Shown here one piece after another: positions 41,231 through 51,800 of a DNA stretch of 64,000 bases. Both the position numbers and the translations under genes were made by a program. Below the pieces are notes generated by a model, which was not told the origin of the DNA, did no database searches, and saw only the letters and a program-made list of their open reading frames with translations. Location of the stretch: the NCBI GenBank assembly GCA_965199945.1, contig OZ241354.1, positions 4,154,001-4,218,000 on the forward strand, read 5' to 3'. Source of the DNA: VXYL01 sp965199945. Lineage in GTDB: Bacteria > Pseudomonadota > Gammaproteobacteria > Pseudomonadales > Azotimanducaceae. Position 1 is the stretch's first letter. Each line of letters begins with the position of its first letter.

Positions 41231-43444
41231 CTAGGGCAGCCGAAAGGCGGTCAAGCGCCCCGGCTCCAAGCCGGCGCCGGTGGCGACCACCACGAACTGC
41301 CTGCCGCCGGCCATGTAGGTCATGGGCGGCGACGAGAAGTGCGTGCCCTCGATTCGCTGTTCCCAAACCAGCCTGCCGGTCGCCTTGTCCAACGCCCGCA
41401 GGCTGGACGGCCGCTCCCAGCCGGCGCGATGGCCGTGGAAGATCAGCTGTTTCGTCACCAGCAGGCCAGGCGCGTTCTGCGGCACGCCGAGGTCCGGCAA
41501 GTCCAAGCCCTTGAGCAGCGGATGCTCCTTGGGGCCGGCGCCGTTCGCCACCTGCCAGGCGATGTCGCCCGTGTCCATGCGGTAGGCGGTGATGCTCGAC
41601 CACGGCGGCTTCACTACCGGCAGGCCGCCGATGTTCACGCCGGAGGGCGCGACGCGATAGGGGAAGCCGAAGCGTTCGGGGTCGATGTCCCGCGCCCGCA
41701 GCAGCAGCGGCCAGCGACGGGACGCCACGTACAGCATCCGCGTTTCCGGGTCGAATGCCGCGCCGCCCCAGTTGGCGCCGCCGCCCCAGCCGGGCAGCAC
41801 CAGCGAGCCTTCCGTCGAGACGGGCAGGAACAAGCCGCCCAAGCGCACGCCGTCGAGCTTCTCCAATGCCCGTTCGCGCAACGCCGGCGTCAGGTCGATC
41901 AGGTCGTCCTCGCCGATGCCCTGCATCTCGAACGGCGGCGGCCATGTCGGGAACGGCTGCGTTCGAGACGCCTGCTCGCCGTCGAGGTCGCTGGCCGGCA
42001 CTTCCCGCTCTTCCACCGGCCATAGCGGCTCGCCGGTGCGCCGGTCGAAGACGTAGAGGAAGCCGACCTTGCTCACCTGCGCCAGCGCCGGCACGGGTTT
42101 GCCGTCGAGCATGATGTCCGCCACCACCGGCGCCGCTGGCAGGTCGTAGTCCCAGATGTCGTGATGCACGGTCTGGAAGTGCCACAGCCGCTCGCCCGTG
42201 CCCGCCGACACGGCGACGACGGAAGTTCCGAAGAGGTTGTCGCCCGGCCGCAGGCCGCCGTAGAAGTGGCTGGTCGGCGCGCTCACCGGCAGGTAGACAT
42301 GGCCGAGCGCCGCGTCGCAGCTGGTCATCGTCCAGACGTTGGTATTGCCCATCCAGCGCCAGGATTCGGCACCCCAGGTGTCGTTGCCGAACGCGCCCTG
42401 CTGCGGCACCGTCTCGAAGGTCCACACCTGCCGGCCGGTCTTCACGTCGAAGCCGCGCACGTCGCCCAAAGGGACGTTCTGCTGCCAGTCGCGTCCGCCC
42501 TCGAAGTGCGACATGTCCGAGGACTGGTTGCCCACAACCACAACGTCGCCGCACACCGAGGGCGCGTAGTTCCACGTCGAGGCCGTGCGGCGAATCGGCC
42601 GCCGCAACCCTTGCGCCAAGTCCACGCGGCCGTCCTCGCCGAAGTCCTTGAACGGCAGGCCCGTCTGCGGCGAGAGCGCGACGAGCCAGCCGTCGCTGGT
42701 GACGAGCAGCACACGCCCGTCGTCGCCATCTTGATGGTAGGCAAGCCCACGGGTCGAGAACCCGAACTGCGGTGGGCGCGGCCCGTCGCCGGTGCCGGGG
42801 TCGTAGGTCCACAAGGTTTCGCCGCTCAACGGGTCCAGCGCCGCCACGGCCGAGAAGGCCGTGCGCACGAACAAGCGCCCGCCCACCATCAGCGGCGTCA
42901 CCTTGAAGCCGTCGGGCACCTTCCGGTCGCGGCCCCGGCTGCCGACGTAGCGATGGTTGTCGAACGCCTCCCACACCCAGGCCACGCGCAGCGAATCGAC
43001 GTTGCCAGCGCTGATTTGATCCGCCGGCGAATACTTGCGCGCGCCCAGGTCGCCGCCGTACGCCGGCCAGTCGCCGTGGTCGGCGGAGTAGTCGAAGGGC
43101 CGCGGCTTCTCGGTCGCCGCCGGTTCAAGTGCCGCGAGACGTTCGGCCTCGGGCGCGGGCCTAGAAGCGGGCGAAGACGCCTGCCCTTGCTGCGCCGGAA
43201 CGCGCTCCTCGCGCCGCGCCAGCCAGCTCACGTCGATGGCATCGACGCCCAGCCGCTCGCGTTCGGCGACGAGCCACGCGCCGCGCTCGTTGTGGCCTTG
43301 GCCGCCCTGGGGCGTCAAGTGGCAGAACGCGCAGTCCCTGGCGCCGAACTCGAGCGCCGGCCCGAGATGTTCAGGATTGGCGGCAGCCACCGCGCCGACG
43401 AGGGCAGCCAAGACGCCGACCAGTCGGCGCGCCTCAGTACGCAT
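41231..43444 (-). CDS. PQQ-dependent dehydrogenase with N-terminal haem-c motif
   Basis: The 737-residue protein begins with a signal-like helix (VGVLAALVGAVAAAN) and a single CAFCH haem-c motif near residue 38, then an alanine/proline linker and an eight-bladed quinoprotein propeller (about 110-737). Propeller marks are DWPAYGGDLGARKYSPADQI, TPLMVGGRLFVRTAFSAVAA, NQSSDMSHFEGG, and repeated W-docking units such as LDKATGRLVWEQ. It resembles soluble quinoprotein glucose dehydrogenases of the large type and should oxidise an alcohol or sugar in the periplasm. No pqq synthesis gene is present. Its start overlaps the end of the PhyH-family gene by 11 bp. Confidence 0.88.
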   Translation of the reverse strand: MRTEARRLVGVLAALVGAVAAANPEHLGPALEFGARDCAFCHLTPQGGQGHNERGAWLVAERERLGVDAIDVSWLARREERVPAQQGQASSPASRPAPEAERLAALEPAATEKPRPFDYSADHGDWPAYGGDLGARKYSPADQISAGNVDSLRVAWVWEAFDNHRYVGSRGRDRKVPDGFKVTPLMVGGRLFVRTAFSAVAALDPLSGETLWTYDPGTGDGPRPPQFGFSTRGLAYHQDGDDGRVLLVTSDGWLVALSPQTGLPFKDFGEDGRVDLAQGLRRPIRRTASTWNYAPSVCGDVVVVGNQSSDMSHFEGGRDWQQNVPLGDVRGFDVKTGRQVWTFETVPQQGAFGNDTWGAESWRWMGNTNVWTMTSCDAALGHVYLPVSAPTSHFYGGLRPGDNLFGTSVVAVSAGTGERLWHFQTVHHDIWDYDLPAAPVVADIMLDGKPVPALAQVSKVGFLYVFDRRTGEPLWPVEEREVPASDLDGEQASRTQPFPTWPPPFEMQGIGEDDLIDLTPALRERALEKLDGVRLGGLFLPVSTEGSLVLPGWGGGANWGGAAFDPETRMLYVASRRWPLLLRARDIDPERFGFPYRVAPSGVNIGGLPVVKPPWSSITAYRMDTGDIAWQVANGAGPKEHPLLKGLDLPDLGVPQNAPGLLVTKQLIFHGHRAGWERPSSLRALDKATGRLVWEQRIEGTHFSSPPMTYMAGGRQFVVVATGAGLEPGRLTAFRLP

Positions 43445-44591
43445 ATTGATCCACCCGCGCCTGGGCCTGGGAGATGCCCTTGCCGCGCACGATGGCCGGA
43501 TCGGTCCACGTTTCGATGGCGCTCGCCTCGTAGCCGAAGCGCGTGCCGCGCTCGCGGATGTCGTCCAGCGTCAGCCACTCGCCGGCGAAGCGCACGGGGA
43601 AGCCGTGGGCGTTCAGCTCGAAGGCGTAGAGCCGCGCCAGCGTTTCGCCTTCGTCGTAGTCGCCGACATAGGTGAGCCACGGCGTCTCCGCCTTGACCTG
43701 CTTGCGCATGGCGGCGTGGGCCGCGGCGATGTAGTTGCCCAGGTCCCAGTCCGGAATGGCGCGCTCGTGGAACGTCGGCCCGCCGGGCAGCGCCCCGTCC
43801 ACGAACAGATAGCGGTCGTCGCGCTGCAGCAGCACCCGCGCCGTGGCGATGGGCTTGTCGCTGTGGAAGGCCACCGTCTCCTGGCCTTGCCGCGTGAGGC
43901 CCCGGTAGGCGGCGTCGGTGAAGGGATAGTAGCCAGCGGCTGGTGGACAGTGCGCCGCCGCGTACTTGTTGAAGAAGCCGATGCGGTGCGCCTTGGATTT
44001 GTTCGGCGCGGCCTTGTGCCAGCAATGCATGTTCATGAGCAGCAGATCGCCGCGGGCGAGTTCGGGGTCGATGAACTCGTCGTCGTGCGGAACCACGGCT
44101 GGCGCCACTTCCAAGGCGCGGCCTCCGGCGTCCCGAACGCGCTCCAGCCGATGCGAGCCGGGCGCGACGAAGAGCTGGCCGCGCTCGGCGTCGAAGTCGT
44201 CGAGAGGCACGATGGCGAACAGCCAGTTCATCGACGAACCCACCGGCCGCCAGCGCTTGTAGTCGTTGTGCTTGGGGATGCCGGGGCCGCCGGGCGTGCG
44301 GTCGTAGACGACGAAGGCAGTCAGCTTGGGATCGTCCTGCAGCAGCGTCGCCGCGGCGTCCACGATCGCCGGATGTCCGGCCACGAAGCCGAGGTCCGGG
44401 TCCGCCATGCAGCTCTCCGCCAAGGTGTAGCGCCCCGGCGCCGGATACTCCCCCGGCAGCGGGCCGTGCAGCGGCGGATGGCGCTCGAAGGCGCGGCGAA
44501 AGCGCTCGATCTCGTGGTTGTCGAGTGCGCCGCGCACGACCGTGAAGCCGTCGCGCTCGTAGCGTTCGATGTCCGCAGCGTTCAACGGCAT
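43434..44591 (-). CDS. Phytanoyl-CoA dioxygenase (PhyH) family protein
   Basis: A 385-residue Fe(II)/2-oxoglutarate oxygenase. The start FTVVRGALDNHEIERFRRAF is typical; the iron site H-x-D appears as IPKHNDYKRWRP and the distal histidine as LLMNMHCWHKAAPNKSKAHR, with the Arg that binds 2-oxoglutarate following (HRIGFFNKY). These enzymes hydroxylate lipids, halogenated natural products or small metabolites. The PQQ dehydrogenase gene overlaps its 3' end, so the two may act on the same compound in turn. The promoter must lie in the 144 bp shared with the divergent dehydratase gene. Confidence 0.9.
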   Translation of the reverse strand: MPLNAADIERYERDGFTVVRGALDNHEIERFRRAFERHPPLHGPLPGEYPAPGRYTLAESCMADPDLGFVAGHPAIVDAAATLLQDDPKLTAFVVYDRTPGGPGIPKHNDYKRWRPVGSSMNWLFAIVPLDDFDAERGQLFVAPGSHRLERVRDAGGRALEVAPAVVPHDDEFIDPELARGDLLLMNMHCWHKAAPNKSKAHRIGFFNKYAAAHCPPAAGYYPFTDAAYRGLTRQGQETVAFHSDKPIATARVLLQRDDRYLFVDGALPGGPTFHERAIPDWDLGNYIAAAHAAMRKQVKAETPWLTYVGDYDEGETLARLYAFELNAHGFPVRFAGEWLTLDDIRERGTRFGYEASAIETWTDPAIVRGKGISQAQARVDQYAY

Positions 44592-44735
44592 GTGTTCCTC
44601 GCGCTCCCGCGCGTCTTGGGCGGCACGGTCAACCTATCACGAACACTGTGCGCAAAGGCGCGGGGTTCCCGCCGGCGGATGCCGTCGCGCTTGAAGCTAA
44701 AATCCGCCTTCCAACTGGCGATGCGGGCCACCGAC

Positions 44736-45758
44736 ATGTCGACGCTTCTCGTCACCGGCGGCGGTGGCTTCATCGGCACGAACTTCGTCCGCTATTGGCT
44801 GCGGCGCCACGCGGACGACCGGGTGGTGAACTACGACATGCTGAGCTACGCCGCGAACCTGGGCAACTTCGCCGATCTGCCCGCCGAACAGAAGGAGCGC
44901 TTGGCGCACGTCAAGGGGGACATCGGCGACTACGACCTCGCGCTGGCGACGCTGCGCCGACACCGGGTGGACGCCGTCGTCAACTTCGCGGCGGAGTCGC
45001 ACAACAGCCGCGCCCTGCTCCATCCGGACGCCTTCTTCCAAACCAACGTCATGGGCACGGTGCAGCTGATGCGCGCGGCGCTCGAAGCCGAGGTGCCGCG
45101 CTTCCACCACGTCTCCACCTGCGAGGTGTACGGCGACATGCCGCTGGATTCGCCACGCGCCTTCGACGAACAGGCGCCGCTCAAGCCAAAGACGCCCTAC
45201 AACGCCTCGAAGGCCGCCGCGGACTTGGCCGTGCGCACGTTCACGAGCACCTTCGGCCTGCCGGCGACGATCTCCGTCTGCTCGAACAACTACGGCCCCT
45301 ACCAGTTTCCGGAGAAAGTGATCCCCCACTTCGTCGTCAGCTGCCTGCAAGGCAAGCCGATGACCCTCTACCGGCAGAGCCGCAACAAGCGCGAATGGCT
45401 GCACGTGGACGACCACTGCCGCGCCATCGAATCGATCCTGGCGCACGGCGAGACCGGACAAACCTACAACGTCGGCAGCGGCATCGAGATCGACGTCGAA
45501 GGCGTCGCCGCCCGCATCATCGAATGTCTGGGCCTGGACGAATCCGCCAAGGTCTACGTGCCGGACCGCCCCAGCCACGACCGCCGCTACCTGCTCGACT
45601 CGAGCAAGATACGCAAGCGGCTGGGCTGGACGCCTGAAATCGATTTCGAGGATGGATTCCGGCGCACCGTGCTCTGGTACCGAGACAATCCGCAGTGGTG
45701 GCGCCCGCTGCTCGAGCGGTTGGAAGTGGACGAGGCGAACTGGCAGAACGCGCGGTAG
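44736..45758 (+). CDS. rfbB: NAD-dependent sugar dehydratase/epimerase, dTDP-glucose 4,6-dehydratase-like
   Basis: The 340-residue extended SDR has TGGGGFIGTNFVRYWL at the N-terminus, HHVSTCEVYGDMPLD with the catalytic Thr/Ser site, the YxxxK in TPYNASKAAADLAVRTF, CSNNYGPYQFPEKVIPHFV and LHVDDHCRAIESILAHGETG. This series is that of RfbB/RmlB, which makes dTDP-4-keto-6-deoxyglucose. The other rml genes are not present, so the exact nucleotide sugar is open. ATG 44736 begins the Rossmann fold; ATG 44721, five codons earlier, is possible. It is convergent with the giant surface-protein gene. Confidence 0.88.
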   Translation: MSTLLVTGGGGFIGTNFVRYWLRRHADDRVVNYDMLSYAANLGNFADLPAEQKERLAHVKGDIGDYDLALATLRRHRVDAVVNFAAESHNSRALLHPDAFFQTNVMGTVQLMRAALEAEVPRFHHVSTCEVYGDMPLDSPRAFDEQAPLKPKTPYNASKAAADLAVRTFTSTFGLPATISVCSNNYGPYQFPEKVIPHFVVSCLQGKPMTLYRQSRNKREWLHVDDHCRAIESILAHGETGQTYNVGSGIEIDVEGVAARIIECLGLDESAKVYVPDRPSHDRRYLLDSSKIRKRLGWTPEIDFEDGFRRTVLWYRDNPQWWRPLLERLEVDEANWQNAR

Positions 45759-45872
45759 GTTGCTTGACGAACGCCGGCGGCGTCGCGCCTCCGTCTGCTG
45801 CCGCATGCGACAGTGGGTGCGATGGATTCTTGGCAGTACACGCGGTCGTCGAGTTGACGCGGAAGCAGCGCG

Positions 45873-48800
45873 CTAATCAACGCTCCCGCTGGTCTGTCGG
45901 CCAGCCGCCGGCGTCCCGATGGTCGAACGCCAGCCACGCCAGTTCGCGGGCGGGCGCGGCGAGACTTCCACTGGGAAGCGCAGGACCGCGGTCTGGCCCG
46001 CTTCGTCCGCGGCGGTCACCGTCACGGTGGCCGTTCCCTCCTCGCCGTCCTCGTTCGCCGCCACCGTCAGGATCGCGCCGTCCACCGAAACCGTCGCTAG
46101 GCGCGGGTCGTCCACCACCGCCGAGTACGACAGCGCCCCGCCGCCGCCCGCCGCGAAGTGGGCGGAAAGGTCGATGCGCACGTCGCCAGCGCCCAGAAGA
46201 TCCGCCGGCGCGACTTCGCCAGCCACGCGGGGCGGCGTTGCGAACAGCGCCAGCGCCGCGCCTTGCGCCGCAAAGCCGTCGAAGCACGGGCCGTCGCCGC
46301 AGCGCGCGTCCGGGATCGTCGGCGCGGCCAGCGTCACGCGCACCGGGCCGTCGCCGGAGACCTGCGCTGCGCCGCTGGCCACGGCGCCGGCCGCAAGCGC
46401 CAGTTCCTCCGCCGACGCCTCGCCGCCGGCGACGGTCAGCGCCAGGCGCATGGCGAACGGGGCGCCCAGCGGCAGATGCGCCTCGACCGTCGCCGGGCCA
46501 GCCGCCCACGGTTCGGCGTCCGTCCGCCGCAGCGCCGGCGCCAGCGCGAACGGCGCCCCGGGGTTCCCGGACAGGCGCAGTTCGCGCAGGCCGGAGACGC
46601 CCGCGAACAGGCCCGCCGGCAGCGACTGCAGGCGGTTGCCGTCCAGCCGCAGCGAACGCAGGCGCGGCGAGTGGGAGAGCAAGCCCGCCGGCAGTTCGCG
46701 CAGCGCGTTGCCGCCGAGGTCCAGCGTCCGCAGCCCGGACAGGTCCAGCAGGTCGTCGGCGCGCAGCGATTCGGCGCCGGCGCCGCGCAGATCGAGGCGC
46801 GGCAGGCGCGCCAGGTCCAGAGTTCCCGGCCAGCGGCAGGCGCGCCAGCCCCGGGACAGTTCCGCGCGCACGGCAGGCGTCCGGTCGCACACGCCCTCCT
46901 GCACGGCGCCGAGCGCCCGCCAGGCGCGCGCCGACAGGCCCACGTTCGGATCCTCCGGCTCCTCCAGCTCCACCGCGAAGCGCTCCCGCGCCGGCTCGAT
47001 GTCGTCGTCGTCTAGCACCGCGAGTGCGATCCGCGCCCGCGTAGCGCCAGCCGAGATCGTCGCCGTTCCGGCCCACGCCGCGAAGTCCGCCGCGTCGGCG
47101 TCCGCCGTGCCGGGCTCGCCGTCCGCCGCCAAGCGCCAGCCAACCTCCACGTCCGAACCGAGCGGCCGGCTCAGTTCCGCGGTCAGAACCGCCTCGCCGC
47201 CCTCCGGCGCCGCCGGACTGCCGCGCAGCGACAGCACCGCGCCCACCCGAACCGAGAACGACGCGCTCGCCGAGAGGCCCTCGGGGTCGGTCGCCGTGAC
47301 GGTGACCGTCGCCTCGCCCGGGCGCATCCCGCGCAGCCGCAGCGCGCCGCCGGAGGCCCACGCCTCCACGGCGCCGCCGTCCGAAGACGCCGCGTAGCGC
47401 AGGACGTCGCCGTCCGGGTCCGAGAACGCGGCGTCCAAATCCACCTCCGACGTCTTCCCGGCGTCCATGTCCACGTCCGCGATGCCGTGCGCCAGCGGCG
47501 GGCGGTTCGGCGCGCCCGACTCGCCCCGCGCCGGCTCGGACGGCTCGCCGGCCTCGCCGTCGACCACCGCCAGCACGCGCACCTCGTAGGCGCCGGCCGG
47601 CAGCCCGGCGATCTCGTAGCGCGTCTCGGCCGTCTCCGCCTGCCGCTGCGGCGACCACGCCTGCCCGGACTGCCGCCACTGCACCAGGTACGCCGTCGCC
47701 CCGGCCGCCGCCCGCCACGTCACCAGCAGGCCCTGGGACGTCGTCTCCGCGCGCACTGCCGTCGGCACGCTCGACGCCTCCGCCGGCTCCTGTTCCGGTT
47801 CCTCGGCCACGGCGAACTGCCGCGCCGGGTCGAAGCCGCGCCATTTCAGCGACGGGTACTGGCGCGACGTGCCGAAGTCCCACGGATCGTCCGCCTTGTA
47901 GTCGCCGTCGAGGTCGACGTTCCAGTTCGCGTAGAGGCCCGCGTAGCCCGTCGGCGTCTGGAGATCCGACGTGCTGCGGCCCTCCGGGGAGTCGAGGTCC
48001 GCGTCGTCCGGGATGCTGGACGCCGCCGCGTCCCACCAGCTGGCCGTCGCCGCCACGGGGCCGCCGACAAGGCCGGCCTTGTCCGGGCAGGCACCGGTCA
48101 CCGCCCCCGCAGACCAGCTCGTCGACACCGCCGTTGTTCCGCTGCCGCCGCCCGCCAAGCCGCCGGCGTAGCCGCTCGCCGCGTTGCGGCATTCGACCGC
48201 CGCCGTCGAATAGCTCGCGGCGATGCGCGCGCCGATCTGCGTCCGCCCCACCAGGCCGCCGGCCGACGCGTCGCCCGACACGGCGCCCGTGCTCCAGGCG
48301 CCCGTCACGCTCGCCGTGGCGCTGGCGAAGCCGGCCAGCGCCCCCGCGCCGTGCGCGCCGCGCACCCAGGCGTTCGCCAGGCCAACCGCCGCGATGCGCC
48401 CCGACACGACCCCGAACAGGCCCCGGTAGTTGGCCGCGGCCTGGTTCACGAACAGGTTGCGCACGATGCGCCCGTTGCCGTCGAAGCGCCCCGCGAACGG
48501 CATCGCCGCGATGTCGCCGACCGGCGTCCAGCCGGCGCCGCCGTTGTCGTAGTCGTCGCCGTCGTCGCCCGCGCCGTCCACATGCGTGGCACCGTCGCCG
48601 TCGGTGTCGAAGTCGAGGTCCGCGGCCAGCTCGAAGCCGCCGCAGGCCGTTCCCGAGGTCGCCGTCGGGCACACGCCGCCGCCGCGCGGGGTCGGGAACG
48701 CCGTGGCGTAGGACGCCGCGTTGCCGGAGGACGCCGCGCCGTCGCCGTCGAGGTCCCAGCGCATCGCGTTCAGCTGCGCCAGGCTGCCGATCTCGATCAG

Positions 48801-51800
48801 GCCGTCCGCGTCCGCGTCGTAGTCCACCGTCGTGTTCGCCACCCGCACCGGCAGGTCCGGGCCGGACTCCACCGCGCCGTAGCCGGCCACGGCGTGGGTC
48901 AGCGTCCCCTGGGCGTCCGCCAGCCGGGCGTGGTCGGCCACGGCGGTCACGGTCACCGTCTGCGCCGTGTCCCAGGTGGTCGTGGTGAAGGAGAGGGTGC
49001 TCGCGTCCACTGTCAGCCCGGCCATGCCCGACGCGGCGATGGTCACCGTGGCCGTGCCGGTCGCCGGCGGCGCCGAGAGCTCGACGTCGTAGGTCGCCGT
49101 GCCGCCTTCGTCGATGGCCAGCGACGAAGGCGTCAGCACCACGCCGGCGGTCTCGTCGTCGCGCACCAGCACGGCCACGCCCGGGCGACGGATCGCGGCC
49201 AGCGCGGCGTAGTCGCCCGTGCCGGTCACGGCGTGCGTCAGACTCGCCGTTTCATCCGCGCCGTCGGCGTCCTCGGCGCCCGTCACGGTCACCGTCCGCG
49301 CCGTGTCCCAGTTCGCCGCGTCGAAGGAGAGCGTGGACTGGTCGCCGGACGTGCCCGAGTCCGTGTCCACGGTCGCCTTGAGCGAGTTGGAGACGACCTG
49401 CACCGACACGGCCGCCGTCGGCGCGACGTTCAGGCGCACCGCGTACGTCGCCGTTCCGCCCTCCGCCACCGTCAGATTCACCGGCGACACCTTCAGGCCG
49501 GCCGCGTCGTCGTCCACGGCCGTGGCCGTGACGTCGGGAATGGACACGCCGTCGTATCCCCCTCCGGTCGGCGTGTGGCCGATCGTCTCCGACTCGTCCG
49601 CCGTGTCGGTGTCGTCCACGCCGCTCACCGTCACCGTCTGCGGCGCGTCCCAGTTCCCCGCCGTGAACGTCAGCGTCGCCGGACGCGCCGTGGCCACCGT
49701 GCCGGTCGCGCTTGCCACCGCCACGCTCACGGGGCCGCCGACCGGCTGCGTGTCCAGAACCAGCGTGTACGTCGCCGTGCCGTTCTCCTGCACGTTCAAG
49801 GTCGTCGTGGACAGCGTCGCGCCCTTCGTGTCGTTGTCCGTCACCGTGAACGACACGTCCGCGTTCTCCACCTCGCCGTAGTCCGCGCCACTTGGATCGT
49901 GGCTCAGCATGACGCTCTCGTCCTCGCCGTCGTCGTCCTCGGCGGCGCGCACGGTCACCGTCTGCGGCGCGTTCCAGTTCATGGCGTGGAACAGCAGCGT
50001 GTTCTGGGCGCCGGCCGTGCCGGCGTCGGCGTCCACCGTCACCGCTTCCTCGCTGCTTGAAACGGCCACCGTCACCGGGCCGGTCGGCTCGCTGGCCAGC
50101 CGGACGGTGTAGGTCGCCGTCATGCCTTCCGTCACGCCGCTGCCGGCCAGCGTCGTCGCGTCCAGCGTCAGGCCCTGGGCGTCGTCGTCGTTCACCGTCA
50201 CCCGCACCCGCGGGCCGCTCGTGACGCCGGGCACGCCCTGCACCGCGTGCGTGACGTGCGCCACGTCGTCCACCGCGTCGTCGTCCGCGCCGGCCGTCGC
50301 GGTCACCGTCTGCGCCGTGTTCCAGTTCGTCGCGTTGAACGTCAGCGCCCCGCTCAGCGTCACGTCCGGGTTGCTGCTCGCCGGCGTCACCGTCACCGCG
50401 CCGGCCGGCTGGCCCGTCAGCACCGCGGTGTAGGTTCCGACGTTGGCGTTGCTGGTTCCGGGATCCTCCTCCAGCGCCAGCGTCGTCGCCGAGAGCATCA
50501 CGCCGCCGGCCGGCGCCACCGCCACCGCGCCCGTGTCCTGGTCGCCGCCGAAGCGGTGCGCCGCCGCCAGCACCCGCACCAGCAGCGTCGCCTGCGTATT
50601 GAAGTTCGTGCCGTCGAAGCGCAGCGTCAGCGTCGCCTGGGTGGGGCTGGTCCTCGTCGCCGAGGCGATGGAGAGGCCGGCGATGGGCGGCGTCGTCGCC
50701 AGCGCGAAGCTCGACGGCGAGACGCCGCCGACGAACACGGTGCCGGCCAGTTCGACCCTCAGGGTCGCGCCGTTCAGGTTCGTCTCCACGAGCGCCGTCG
50801 GCGTCGTGCTGGCGATGCCCGCGGAGGCCGCCGGCACCGTGGCCATGAAGGTCAGCGTGTCGCGGTCGTTCATGGCCATGTTGCTGTCGCCGTCGGACAC
50901 CGTGACCGTCACCGTCCCCGTGGATGCCGCGGTCGGCGTGCCGCACACCGTGCGCTCGGTCGCGCAGTCCGGCAGGCCGAAGGACAGCCCGGCCGGCAGC
51001 CCGCTCGCGGCGTAGCGGTAGGCGCCGTTGCCGGCCGTCGCGGCCGGCACCTGGAACTCCACCGCCACGTTGCCCGGCAGCGTCATGTCGTCCACCGTGC
51101 CCGAGAAGGCCGGCGCCGTGTCCGGCTGCGCGTCCAGCTGCGGCGCCGCTGCCAGGCCGGCGTACTTGAGGATCGGGTGCTGGTTCGGGCGCCCGAAGTC
51201 CCACGGGTCGGCGTCGCCGCCGTCGCCGGTGGCGTCGTCGCCGTCCACGTCCTGCTCGTCCCACGCCGCGTAGATGGCCTCGCCGGGATCGCCGACGATG
51301 GTGTCGTAGCCCGTCGGCGCCTGCAGCACCGCCGTCGTCCTGCCCTCCGGCGGCTGCGGCGGGTCGTCCTCGTCGTCGTCGATGCCGGTGAGGTTCGTGT
51401 CCCAGTAGCTCGCCGGCGCCGTGCCGTTGTTGACGCTCGCCAGGCCGCCCCTGACCCCCGTCGGGCAGTTGCCGGTTATCTCGCCCGTGGCGTAGCTCGC
51501 CGCGATCACGCCGTCGTTGCGGCTCACCAGCGCGCCGGCGCGCGCCCAGTTCTGGTTGGCCGTGCATTCCACGTCCGCCGCCGAGTACGACGCCACGATC
51601 CGCCCCGACGCCGACCGCATCTCGGCCACCAGGCCGCCCACGCCGCCGGCGCCCGTCACCGAGCCGGTCGCGTACACCGCGGCGATGCGCCCGTTGAACA
51701 CGCCGGCCAGCGCAGCCAGCCGGACGCCCGTGCCCGTCACCGAGACGTCCACCAGGCCCAGCGAGCGCACCGTCGCGGCGGTGGTCGCCGTCGCGAACAG

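Noticed and set aside
39183..42974. A 1263-codon open frame over uvrB
   Set aside because: Only the part from GTG 41204 is UvrB; the rest is an out-of-frame shadow of the PQQ dehydrogenase gene with low-complexity translation.
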